A DNA stretch of 18,019 nucleotides, from positions 1 through 18,019 of the forward strand of contig JAZQDW010000052.1 of NCBI GenBank assembly GCA_045546995.1. The letters run 5' to 3'. The translations under genes and the position numbers were made by a program. The notes under the pieces are model-generated. The model was not told the DNA's origin and did not search any database. It was given only the letters and a program-made list of their open reading frames with translations. The stretch comes from Firm-08 sp045546995 (lineage in GTDB: Bacteria > Bacillota > Clostridia > Oscillospirales > QAKW01). Shown here piece after piece: positions 1 to 6,677 of this stretch (position 1 is the stretch's first letter; each line of letters begins with the position of its first letter).

Positions 1-151
1 TCTTCGACCTGCCAAGGTCAGAATTTTTTGCTTGGCGAAGTCGAAGAGTGCAGTTATACTAACGTATTACAAACGATGAGACAAGATCAAGTGAAAACAT
101 TATGCCTTGGCAGGCATATTGGTTCGACTCTTGTCACCTTAAACTTAATAC
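1..151. other. Structured non-coding region with several inverted repeats
   Basis: No gene is supported here. The sequence contains an inverted repeat with arms TCTTCGAC at 1-8 and GTCGAAGA at 40-47, with a second nested pair GCCAAG (11-16) and CTTGGC (31-36). Further on, GACAAGA (80-86) can pair with TCTTGTC (129-135) around an inner hairpin TATGCC (101-106)/GGCATA (113-118). The string GGTTCGACTC at 121-130 resembles a tRNA T-arm, but I find no acceptor, D or anticodon arm. The block ends at a terminator, so it could be the 3' part of a structured RNA or a decayed repeat. It may continue left of the window. Confidence 0.35.
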
Positions 152-181
152 AAAAAAGTCATCCTGCGGGATGACTTTTTT
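152..181 (+). terminator. Rho-independent terminator
   Basis: A 13-bp stem, including its A/T flanks, is formed by 152-164 and 169-181 with loop TGCG, followed by a T-rich run. It would end transcription entering from the left. The A/T symmetry also allows function on the other strand. Confidence 0.75.
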
Positions 182-199
182 ATTTTACTGTGATATACT
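171..199 (+). promoter_or_regulatory. Putative promoter of the nitroreductase operon
   Basis: The -10 hexamer is TATACT at 194-199, and a weak -35, ATGACT, lies 17 bp upstream at 171-176 within the terminator's right arm. The predicted transcription start falls at about 206, directly at the ribosome binding site GAGGTGAT (206-213), so the leader would be only about 10 nt. Confidence 0.45.
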
Positions 200-216
200 A
201 TTTTTGAGGTGATATT

Positions 217-963
217 ATGAACGACACCCTGCAACAAATTTTTGACAGAAAATCCGTGCGTGTCTTTACCGACGAGCCTATCTCTGCCGCCGATAAACAA
301 CTTGTTTTACAGGCCGCACTGCAGGCCCCGACCGCCGGCAATATGACGCTCTACACCATACTGGACGTCACCGATACGGCGCTGAAGGAAAAACTCAGCA
401 TCACCTGCGACCATCAGCCCTTTATCGCCACCGCCCCGATGGTACTGGTCTTTTGCGCCGATTACAAGCGCTGGTACGACCTGTTCTGCGCCCACGAAAC
501 GCAGGTGCGCCGTCCTGCCGAAGGAGACCTGCTGTTGGCCACGGCCGACGCCATCATTGCCGCCCAAAATGCGGTGGTAGCGGCCCACAGTCTGGGGCTC
601 GGTTCCTGCTATATCGGCGATATCATCGAAAATTTTGAAACGCATAAAGAACTGCTGGGCCTGCCCGAATACGTGGTGCCCGCCTGTATGGTGGTGTTCG
701 GTCATCCCACGGCGCAACAACTGCAACGCCCCAAGCCGCCCCGTTTTACCGTGGAGGATATCGTCCACGAAAACGGTTATCGGAAAGAGGGTGTCGATAT
801 GGAGCAAATGCTGTCAAAGCGGCAGGCCATTGCCGATCTGCCCGCCTGGATCCGCGCCTTTTGCAAACGCAAATGGAACTCGGATTTCAGCGTGGAGATG
901 AGTCGTTCGGCCGCCGCATTGATTACAAATTGGTGTAAAGGAGAGAAAGAAAATGAAAAGTAG
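217..963 (+). CDS. Nitroreductase-family FMN oxidoreductase
   Basis: This 248-residue protein is a predicted cytoplasmic flavoenzyme of the nitroreductase superfamily (NfsA/FRP-like branch), which uses NAD(P)H to reduce nitro compounds, quinones or flavins. The N-terminal RKSVRVF (residues 11-17) is the family's FMN-phosphate binding motif, followed by APTAGN (37-42), the central GLGSCYIGD segment and an FGHP turn near residue 163. Beyond about residue 185 there is a roughly 60-residue C-terminal extension with a basic, Trp/Cys-containing helix region, as in longer family members. The start is fixed by GAGGTGAT at 206-213. The gene heads an operon and overlaps the next gene by 11 bp. The physiological substrate cannot be deduced. 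Confidence 0.9.
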   Translation: MNDTLQQIFDRKSVRVFTDEPISAADKQLVLQAALQAPTAGNMTLYTILDVTDTALKEKLSITCDHQPFIATAPMVLVFCADYKRWYDLFCAHETQVRRPAEGDLLLATADAIIAAQNAVVAAHSLGLGSCYIGDIIENFETHKELLGLPEYVVPACMVVFGHPTAQQLQRPKPPRFTVEDIVHENGYRKEGVDMEQMLSKRQAIADLPAWIRAFCKRKWNSDFSVEMSRSAAALITNWCKGEKENEK

Positions 964-1501
964 ATCCAAAATCATCATGGCGTTGATCATCGTCATTTCG
1001 GTTTTGCTGGTGACCGCGCTGATCGTGGGCGGCCTGCTGTGGTTCCGCTCCCATACGAAGCTGATGGAAATGGCGCAGGTACAACAGCTGGCGCTGGATG
1101 CCGCCGGTATCAACGCCACAGAAGCGGCCAACCTGCGCTGTCAATTGGAAATGGAAGAAACCGGCCCGGTCTATGAGGTGGAATTCCGTGTGGGCAGCAC
1201 CGAATACGAATACGTCATTGACGCCCGCGACGGCACCATCCTGCAAGAGGAAAGCAAGCAGGCAACCGGCGCCGGCGGACAGACCGTCACCCAAAATCTG
1301 ACGGCCGAACAAATCGAAAAGATCGTGCTGGATCACGCCAAGCTGAAAAAGGATGATGTCACACGGCTGTCCATTCAGCCGGACAACGAGAGCGGCCTCC
1401 CCTGCTACGAGGTGGAATTTGTCAGCGGCGGCACGGAATATGAATACGAGATCAACGCCATCACCGGGGATATTTTATCCTTCAAAAGCGAAAAGGACTA
1501 A
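953..1501 (+). CDS. Membrane-anchored protein with two PepSY domains
   Basis: This 182-residue protein has an N-terminal hydrophobic segment (about residues 7-31) preceded by basic residues, so it should be anchored in the membrane with its body outside the cell. Two PepSY-like repeats follow, at about 41-97 and 117-177. Each ends in a near-identical strand pattern (YEVEF..G.TEYEY.I.A..G.IL), the hallmark of this domain. PepSY domains often bind or inhibit peptidases, or occur in secreted sensory proteins; the role here is unknown. The start ATG lies inside the end of the upstream gene (11-bp overlap) and has a good site, AAAGGAGAG, at 938-946. The gene sits between the nitroreductase and the phosphodiesterase in one transcription unit. 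A Gly/Thr/Gln-rich linker (about 103-115) separates the two domains. Confidence 0.85.
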   Translation: MKSRSKIIMALIIVISVLLVTALIVGGLLWFRSHTKLMEMAQVQQLALDAAGINATEAANLRCQLEMEETGPVYEVEFRVGSTEYEYVIDARDGTILQEESKQATGAGGQTVTQNLTAEQIEKIVLDHAKLKKDDVTRLSIQPDNESGLPCYEVEFVSGGTEYEYEINAITGDILSFKSEKD

Positions 1502-1514
1502 AAAAGGAGCAATT

Positions 1515-2237
1515 ATGTTTGTAAATTACGCGCATCGGGGCGCCTCGGAATACGCCCCCGAAAACACGCTGATATCTTTTGAACTGGGACTGACTATGGG
1601 GGCAAACGGCATCGAGACCGACCTGCAGGAAACCAAGGACGGCAAGATCGTTATGTTCCACGACCGCACCATCGACGACAAATCCAACGGTAGCGGCGCC
1701 ATTGCCGATTACACCTACGAAGAATTACTGCAGCTGGATTTCGGCGGTTGGAAAGATCCCCGTTTTGCCGGCACACCTATTTTACTCTTTGAGGATTTTG
1801 CAAAGAAATTTATGTCGCTGGAGCTGACCTTTGCCATCGAACTGAAGGTTTGCGGCATCGCTCAAAAAGCGCTGGATATCATGAAAAAATACGGAAATAT
1901 GGATAACGTTTACGTTTCCTCCTTTCAATTTGAGGCATTGGAGGAAATGCACGCGGTCGACCCCACCGTCAAGCTGACCTGGCTGATCAAAGATCCCATC
2001 AACGAAGAAAACATTGCCAAGCTGAAGGCCATCGGCGGCACACAGATCTCCCCTCGGGCCACCCTGGTGGATGAAGGACAGATCGCGCTGGCAAAGGCGC
2101 ACGGGCTGGGCGTACGGCTGTGGGGCGTAAAAGACCCGGACGTTATGCGTAAAGTGTATCCACTTGACACAGAAGGAATGACCGTCAACTTCCCCGATCT
2201 GCTGACCGAATTGATGGCGCAACAACCCCACAAATAA
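1515..2237 (+). CDS. Glycerophosphodiester phosphodiesterase (GDPD family)
   Basis: This 240-residue TIM-barrel phosphodiesterase is predicted to hydrolyse glycerophosphodiesters to glycerol-3-phosphate and an alcohol, using a divalent metal. The family signature is complete: HRG at 7-9, E16-N17-T18, E34 and D36 as metal ligands, H49 as the second catalytic histidine, E109 and K111 in the FAIELK strand, and a late GVRLWGV strand. There is no signal peptide, so it is cytoplasmic. Length matches UgpQ-type enzymes. The start at 1515 is chosen because the HRG motif must be N-terminal and AAAGGAG lies at 1503-1509; the frame stays open further upstream but overlaps the PepSY gene. It is the last gene of the operon, 13 bp after its neighbour, and ends before a strong terminator. 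Confidence 0.93.
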   Translation: MFVNYAHRGASEYAPENTLISFELGLTMGANGIETDLQETKDGKIVMFHDRTIDDKSNGSGAIADYTYEELLQLDFGGWKDPRFAGTPILLFEDFAKKFMSLELTFAIELKVCGIAQKALDIMKKYGNMDNVYVSSFQFEALEEMHAVDPTVKLTWLIKDPINEENIAKLKAIGGTQISPRATLVDEGQIALAKAHGLGVRLWGVKDPDVMRKVYPLDTEGMTVNFPDLLTELMAQQPHK

Positions 2238-2243
2238 AGCAAG

Positions 2244-2290
2244 CACCACCCTGCTTTGGTGAAAACCACCAAAGCAGGGCGGTGTTTTTT
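2244..2290 (+). terminator. Rho-independent terminator after the GDPD gene
   Basis: A long stem is formed by 2244-2261 and 2267-2284, with one bulged or mismatched base on each side and a short A-rich loop, followed by six or more T. It separates the GDPD operon from the EEP operon. Confidence 0.9.
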
Positions 2291-2313
2291 GTGCAACTTT
2301 TCGCACAAATTCA

Positions 2314-2343
2314 TTGACATTAAAAAGCATAATTTTGTATAAT
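2314..2343 (+). promoter_or_regulatory. Strong sigma-A promoter of the EEP cluster
   Basis: A consensus -35 TTGACA (2314-2319) and a consensus -10 TATAAT (2338-2343) are separated by 18 bp. A small inverted repeat, TTGTGC (2289-2294)/GCACAA (2303-2308), lies just upstream and could be an operator or part of the terminator tail. The leader is very short because GAAGGAGG starts at 2351. Confidence 0.85.
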
Positions 2344-2366
2344 CTAGACAGAAGGAGGCGGCAACG

Positions 2367-3230
2367 ATGAGTCAGATTTCTTGTATGAGTTTTAACATTT
2401 TGGCCTGCGACACCCACAATGCAGGCTATCAGTTACCGGCCGAACGCCTGGCCCACGTGGTAGAGATCATTCGGGCAGAAAACGCCGATCTGGTCGGCCT
2501 GCAGGAGGCCTGCGATCAAGCCTGTAAGCCTTCGGAGAAGCGGGATGCCCGTTGCGGCAGTTTTAATTGGTGTGAGCAAATGCTGGCCGTGGCCCCCACC
2601 CTTGGCTATACCGCCGTGGCCATCCGTGACCAGCAGGGCTTTGTCCGCGATAAACAAAATATCGGTTGCGGCCTGATCATTTATTTTAAAAGCGACCGAT
2701 TTGAACTGCTGGAGGACGGCTGTGAGGTCTATCCCCACAACGACGTGCGATATTTTCAGTGGGTCAAGTTGTTGGACAAAAAGTACGACCGCAAGATTTT
2801 ATTTACCAACACCCATTTTTCCATCAATCAAAAGTTGGGCGACAGCAAGAGCGCCATGGCGGGCGACGCCTTCCGCACCACCCAAAGCTTTTTGCTGATG
2901 AAATTCTGGTATACGCATTTGGAGGAGCAGATGGCGTTGTTTGCCACCGGCGACTATAATTCCACCCCCGACTCCAACGCCCAGATCCTGCTGCGCTCTC
3001 GGGAGTTCAAGCCCTCCAACATCATCGCCCTGCAAGGGGATGAGCTGGGCACCGTCAACTTCCGCAAAGCGGCGCACACCATTGATTATTGCTACGTTCG
3101 GCCGGAGGTACAGCGGGTCAACCGATACCGCGTGGTCACCACTCATTTTTACGCCGACAGCCAAAAATATCCCAAATCGGGATACGCCAGTGATCACCGT
3201 CCCATCGTGACCGAGTGCGATTATATTTAG
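2367..3230 (+). CDS. EEP-family metal-dependent phosphodiesterase, paralog 1
   Basis: This 287-residue protein belongs to the endonuclease/exonuclease/phosphatase (DNase I-like) fold. The catalytic set is complete: N10 in MSFNIL, E47 in QEAC (metal), H150 in TNTHF, D196 and N198 in GDYNS, D240 in IDYCYV and the D276-H277 pair in SDHRP. No signal peptide is present, so it is predicted to act inside the cell. The fold covers sphingomyelinases, inositol phosphatases and nucleases, and the substrate cannot be told from sequence. Start supported by GAAGGAGG at 2351-2358. It is the first of three head-to-tail paralogs sharing the N-terminal pattern MS..SCM.FN.L and an internal RYFQW motif (129-132 region). 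The shared Cys6 and the Cys-rich stretch (residues 49-69) vary among copies. Confidence 0.88.
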   Translation: MSQISCMSFNILACDTHNAGYQLPAERLAHVVEIIRAENADLVGLQEACDQACKPSEKRDARCGSFNWCEQMLAVAPTLGYTAVAIRDQQGFVRDKQNIGCGLIIYFKSDRFELLEDGCEVYPHNDVRYFQWVKLLDKKYDRKILFTNTHFSINQKLGDSKSAMAGDAFRTTQSFLLMKFWYTHLEEQMALFATGDYNSTPDSNAQILLRSREFKPSNIIALQGDELGTVNFRKAAHTIDYCYVRPEVQRVNRYRVVTTHFYADSQKYPKSGYASDHRPIVTECDYI

Positions 3231-3267
3231 TTTATCATAAAATTTATATAAAACGGAGGAAATTATT

Positions 3268-4146
3268 ATGAGTCAAGTAAGTTGTATGGGTTTTAACATC
3301 CTTTCCTGCGACACCCACGACTGCGGATTTGAAAAGCCGGCTGACCGTTTTCGTCACGTAGTACACACCATCCAGGACGAAATGCCCGACCTCATCGGCG
3401 TGCAGGAGGCCTGCAATCTGTCCTGCCCCAAGCCGGAAGAGAAACGTTGCTACGGCTTTGACTGGTGCGAGCCGATGATCAAGGCTATGGACGAGCTGGG
3501 CTATGATTACAGCATTCTCAGAGACCAGGCGGACTTCAAGCTGGAGCGGCAAAACATCGCCTGCGGCCTGATCATCTTTTTCAAAAAGGGTCGTTTCGTG
3601 CTGGACGATAGCGGTTGCTACGGCTATCCCCACGATAAAAACCGTTATTTCCAATGGGTCAAGCTCACCGATACCGAGTACGACCGCAAGATCCTGATGA
3701 CCAACACCCACTTCTCCATCGGTCAGCGGATGGCCGGTAAGTACAACGAGCCGGCAGGCGACGCCTTCCGTGCCGCCGAGGCCGTGATGCTGCTCAACTT
3801 CTGGTACAAGCATTGCGATGAAAACACCGCTTTGTTTGCCACCGGTGACTACAATTCCCAACCCCAATCCCAAGCGCAGCAATTTTTGCGCAGCGAGCAT
3901 TTCCGTCCCTCTTATATGATCGCCGTTGACGGTGACGAGCGCGGCACCTGCCACCTTTCCAAGGTTGCCTGTATCATCGACTATTGCTACGTCAACCCCA
4001 CGGCCCAGACGGTTACCAAATATTATCCCATTACCACCCGGTATGAAAGCGATGTTGATTGTAAATTGGCCGGCTATCCCAGCGATCACCGCGCCATTAT
4101 GACCTTCGTTGACTACAAACCGCTGGTGGAAAAAACCGAGGAATAA
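3268..4146 (+). CDS. EEP-family metal-dependent phosphodiesterase, paralog 2
   Basis: This 292-residue paralog has the same domain architecture as its upstream neighbour, with catalytic residues conserved at N10, E47, H148, D194/N196, D238 and D273-H274. It differs mainly in the segment after QEAC, in the region after TNTHF, and in a short acidic/basic C-terminal tail after the SDHRA motif. It starts 37 bp after the stop of paralog 1 with a strong site, CGGAGGA, at 3254-3260. An A/T-rich stretch at 3231-3253 could hold a weak promoter, but no convincing -35 is seen. It is predicted to be cytoplasmic, and no substrate is assigned. Confidence 0.88.
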   Translation: MSQVSCMGFNILSCDTHDCGFEKPADRFRHVVHTIQDEMPDLIGVQEACNLSCPKPEEKRCYGFDWCEPMIKAMDELGYDYSILRDQADFKLERQNIACGLIIFFKKGRFVLDDSGCYGYPHDKNRYFQWVKLTDTEYDRKILMTNTHFSIGQRMAGKYNEPAGDAFRAAEAVMLLNFWYKHCDENTALFATGDYNSQPQSQAQQFLRSEHFRPSYMIAVDGDERGTCHLSKVACIIDYCYVNPTAQTVTKYYPITTRYESDVDCKLAGYPSDHRAIMTFVDYKPLVEKTEE

Positions 4147-4149
4147 GCC

Positions 4150-5004
4150 ATGAGTGATATCAGTTGTATGGGCTTTAACGTTTTGGCCTACGGCACCAAC
4201 GGCGCCGAAACACCGGAGGAGCGTTATCCCTACGTAATGGCCACCATCAAGGACGAAATGCCCGACCTCATCGGTATTCAGGAGGCCTGTCAGCTGGGTT
4301 GTACCAAAAATCCCCAATGCACCATGGATTGGGTGGTCAGACTGGGAGAGGATCTTGGCAAACTGGGCTACGATTACAGCGCCCTCAAGGATCAAAAGGG
4401 CTTTATCCATCCCAAGCAAAATATCGGCTCGGGACTGATGATCTTTTATAAACGGGATCGCTTTGAGCTGCGGGACAGCGATGCGCAGTCCTACGCCCAC
4501 GACCCCTATCGCTATTTCCAATGGGCCAGGCTGTACGATAAGCAGTATGACAAAGACATTCTGTTTACCAACACTCATTTTTCCATTCCGCCCAAGGTCT
4601 GTGACGTAGTCAACGTCCCGGTGGGCGAGGCATATCGCACCATCGAGGCGGCCATTTTGTTACAATTCTGGCATGATCACTGTGATGAGAACACCGCCCT
4701 GTTTGCCACCGGCGACTATAACAGCGAGCCCATCACCGTGGCCCAGACTCTGCTGCGCTCCCGCGAGTTTAAGCCCTCTTATCTGGTCTCCAAAGTGCCG
4801 GACGATCGGGGCAGCGTTAACGTACGCGTGGGGCACAACAACGTCATCCCCCATCTTATCGATTTTTGCTTTGTCAACACCGGGGCGCAAACGGTGGAGA
4901 ATTACTACGCCATCGTTCGCCGCTTTGAAACAAAAAATGACGGACTGTTTGCTGGATTTGCCAGCGACCACCGCGCCATTATGACCTATTGCAATTATCT
5001 GTAA
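4150..5004 (+). CDS. EEP-family metal-dependent phosphodiesterase, paralog 3
   Basis: This 284-residue protein is the most diverged of the three copies, but all predicted catalytic residues remain: N10, E45, H143, D189/N191, D238 in LIDFCFV and D273-H274. It lacks several of the cysteines found in the other two and carries a longer, Asn/His-containing loop before the IDF strand. It starts only 3 bp after the stop of paralog 2; its likely ribosome binding site, GAGGAA, overlaps the last codons of that gene, so translation is probably coupled. A strong terminator follows at 5030. Retention of every active-site residue in three copies argues that all three are functional and have specialised after duplication. 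Confidence 0.87.
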   Translation: MSDISCMGFNVLAYGTNGAETPEERYPYVMATIKDEMPDLIGIQEACQLGCTKNPQCTMDWVVRLGEDLGKLGYDYSALKDQKGFIHPKQNIGSGLMIFYKRDRFELRDSDAQSYAHDPYRYFQWARLYDKQYDKDILFTNTHFSIPPKVCDVVNVPVGEAYRTIEAAILLQFWHDHCDENTALFATGDYNSEPITVAQTLLRSREFKPSYLVSKVPDDRGSVNVRVGHNNVIPHLIDFCFVNTGAQTVENYYAIVRRFETKNDGLFAGFASDHRAIMTYCNYL

Positions 5005-5029
5005 AACCATATAAAAAAGGAACTTGCAT

Positions 5030-5066
5030 TGCCCAAGTGTTCTTAAGGACACTTGGGCAGTTTTAT
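5030..5066 (+). terminator. Rho-independent terminator of the EEP operon
   Basis: A 13-bp stem (5030-5042 with 5047-5059, one G-T wobble) closes on a TTAA loop and is followed by GTTTTATT. It lies 26 bp after the stop of the third EEP gene. Confidence 0.85.
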
Positions 5067-5233
5067 TCGCCTTACGGCGAGTGCTATTGCTACGCAGTGA
5101 TATTTGAACTAAAGTTCAAGTGATATTGCCTTCGGCAGTTTATGGCGAATAAAATATCACTGAAATCGTAAGATTTCAATACCACTTCCCCAAAGGGAAA
5201 TATCACTCTGTGCGAAAAGCGCAGAATATCACT
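5061..5233. repeat. Array of mini-hairpins joined by GTGATATT / ATATCACT linkers
   Basis: The left half is a chain of small hairpins (5067-5080, 5088-5096, 5104-5119, 5127-5137), each followed by GTGATATT or a close variant. The right half is a chain of hairpins (5161-5178, 5186-5199, 5208-5224), each followed by ATATCACT or a variant, which is the reverse complement of the left linker. TTTTATTCGCC (5061-5071) also pairs perfectly with GGCGAATAAAA (5144-5154). The whole could fold into a branched structure in which linkers pair and the mini-hairpins stick out. It is non-coding; I associate this type of array with intergenic repeats of gut Clostridia. Confidence 0.65.
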
Positions 5234-5245
5234 ATATAAAAAGTA

Positions 5246-5290
5246 CTACCCGAAAAAGAGTTTTGTTTTCTCTTCTTCGGGTAGTTTTTT
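5246..5290. terminator. Probable bidirectional terminator
   Basis: Stem 5246-5260 pairs with 5270-5284 (15 bp with one A-C mismatch) around a T-rich loop and is followed by TTTTTT on the plus strand. On the minus strand the stem is followed after three bases by a T-run, so it could also end the convergent gene. A further stem, GGAATTTG (5312-5319)/CAAATTCC (5325-5332), with a TTTTTATT tail follows. Confidence 0.7.
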
Positions 5291-5390
5291 GTCTTATACT
5301 GTTACAAGCAGGGAATTTGTGTGCCAAATTCCGTTTTTATTAAAGGAAACTGTCCTTAGGGAACCTGTTCTTTGCAAGTTCCTTTTTTTC

Positions 5391-6287
5391 TTATGCTTTT
5401 TTCTTTTTAACCGCAAGGACGATGATCAGTACGATCAGCGCCAGCGCCACCGCGCCGCCACCGATCCCGACCCACAGCCACGGACTGACCACACTTCCTT
5501 CGGTTGCAACATGGGTCGAATCTCCGCCAATTAGTGGATTTGCTTGATATTCAGCTGCTGCAATTTCGTATCTTCTTTGAAATTCTGTAAAAAACGTTTT
5601 GGCCTGGTCAACGCTCAAAACTCGCCCGTCCAGCAACTGTTTGTAATCGACGGTCATTTCGTTGTAATGGTCCATATCATCGTCCGCGGTGGGCATATAG
5701 ATCAAAAAATCCGTGTCATCCTTCTCCGCATAAACAAACCATAGCCCTTCAAGATTGATGCTCATTTTCGGCGTATATTCTTGTAGATGTTCTTGCGCCA
5801 ATGCTTTTATCAGTTCTTCTTTATTGGCAAGTGTGGAGTATTCCGGTCGCCCTACGGTACCGCCGCCGGAATTCTTAAAGCTTTGGCTGTCATTTGAATA
5901 AAAGAACCCCTGCATATACGGCAGCACTTCGTTATTATAATAAACGTTAAAATAACAACTTGTAATCGGAAAAGAACTCATAAATGACTTTTTATCTTTT
6001 GCATCTAAAAAATCAACTATATCTTTGGCTGTCCATAAATAATCACAAAAAATGTGATCAAGATCTTTAACGAATTTGCTTTTGTCAGGTGTTTCTCCTT
6101 CCGGCAAATAATAATGTTTGAGCAGAATTAAATCCAAATTATGAACCTGCTTTTTGTCCATTTCTATACAGGAATTTAACTTGCTGTTTGAAAAATCATA
6201 ATAAAACAAATCATCCGTTGTCGCTGAACAACACATCGTCAGTAGCACAGAGATCAAAACGAACAAGATAAGCCTAATTTTTTTCAT
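5391..6287 (-). CDS. Unknown secreted protein with C-terminal membrane anchor
   Basis: This 298-residue protein begins with a basic N-terminus and a hydrophobic segment (about residues 3-20) that looks like a Sec signal peptide. A cysteine pair follows (TMCCS), but the residue before the first Cys is Met, so a lipobox is doubtful. The body is hydrophilic, rich in Asp, Tyr and Lys, with no motif I recognise. The end holds a single transmembrane helix (about 270-292) followed by a KKKKA tail, giving a type I topology with the body outside the cell. The ATG at 6287 is preferred over an upstream in-frame ATG at 6335 because GAGG lies about 9 nt upstream (6297-6300) and the signal peptide begins there. 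It is divergent from the rhamnose operon, possibly from a promoter at 6461-6469, which would give a leader of about 165 nt. Confidence 0.75.
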   Translation of the reverse strand: MKKIRLILFVLISVLLTMCCSATTDDLFYYDFSNSKLNSCIEMDKKQVHNLDLILLKHYYLPEGETPDKSKFVKDLDHIFCDYLWTAKDIVDFLDAKDKKSFMSSFPITSCYFNVYYNNEVLPYMQGFFYSNDSQSFKNSGGGTVGRPEYSTLANKEELIKALAQEHLQEYTPKMSINLEGLWFVYAEKDDTDFLIYMPTADDDMDHYNEMTVDYKQLLDGRVLSVDQAKTFFTEFQRRYEIAAAEYQANPLIGGDSTHVATEGSVVSPWLWVGIGGGAVALALIVLIIVLAVKKKKA

Positions 6288-6450
6288 AGTTGAATACCTC
6301 GAACAATTTAAATCTTCATAATCGTAGAATGCCATTTTGAGGAAAAGGAAGTAAACTCCGTTGAATACGTTGTAAATTGAGAATATGTCGCTGCATATGC
6401 TACATCCTGTTTTTCAATCCAAGGGTTATAATAAATATTCGCCTCTCTTT

Positions 6451-6478
6451 TTCTGATTTCATTGTAACATATTTCTTT
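6451..6478 (-). repeat. 28-bp inverted repeat, left copy, with a putative promoter on the minus strand
   Basis: Read on the minus strand this copy matches 6678-6705 at 25 of 28 positions. It contains an extended -10 element, TGTTACAAT (6461-6469 on the plus strand, reversed), suitable for transcription of the minus-strand membrane-anchored protein. No clear -35 is visible. Confidence 0.6.
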
Positions 6479-6677
6479 CCGGCGCCACAATATGGCAAAG
6501 TGTACAAAAAATCGGTATGATTTGTGTCGACACGACCACCGCTTTTTGTGAAAATCATCCAAGATCGTATTGCCTTACAAGCCATTTTTCCTTTTTAAAA
6601 AAGAGCGATTTGTATTGATAAGCGTAAAAAAACAAATAAGGATACTTTTTTGGTCAAAAAATATACTTTATTTTTCC
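6479..6677. other. Segment between the inverted repeats in the divergent intergenic region
   Basis: This A/T-rich stretch is flanked by the 28-bp inverted repeats and lies between two divergent genes. It holds the 10-bp palindrome GTGTCGACAC (6524-6533), a candidate operator, and the pair ATGATTT (6517-6523)/AAATCAT further right. Open frames through it lack ribosome binding sites, so I call no gene. It is the natural place for rhamnose-responsive regulation, but I see no recognisable regulator site. Confidence 0.4.

Larger units (their letters stand above)
5013..5388. repeat. 376-bp intergenic element with 16-bp perfect terminal inverted repeats
   Basis: The left end AAAAAAGGAACTTGCA (5013-5028) and right end TGCAAGTTCCTTTTTT (5373-5388) are exact reverse complements. 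Between them lie only hairpins: a terminator, an array of mini-hairpins, and further U-tailed stems. A related CTTAAGGACA string also recurs in the inner part of both ends (about 5042-5051 directly and 5351-5359 on the other strand, imperfectly). No ORF is supported inside. The layout resembles a MITE-like non-autonomous element, but no target-site duplication is evident, and pairing of terminators from two convergent genes is an alternative. It fills the gap between two convergent genes. Confidence 0.5.

Noticed and set aside
60..140. tRNA gene suggested by the T-arm-like GGTTCGACTC
   Set aside because: The T stem has a mismatch, and no acceptor, D or anticodon arm pairs in the right places.
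1353..1514. Longer N-terminus for the GDPD gene
   Set aside because: It would overlap the PepSY gene in another frame and move the HRG catalytic motif far from the N-terminus. The ATG at 1515 has a proper ribosome binding site.
3244..4578. 444-codon open frame on the minus strand
   Set aside because: It is antisense to two EEP genes with complete catalytic motifs, has no suitable ribosome binding site and resembles no family.
5061..5233. CRISPR array suggested by repeated 8-mers
   Set aside because: Repeats are too short, spacers are themselves hairpins of varying length, and repeat orientation flips halfway.
6308..6585. Short minus-strand open frames between the surface protein gene and rhaB
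   Set aside because: They lack ribosome binding sites, cross a promoter-like repeat and resemble nothing. Better read as intergenic leader sequence.
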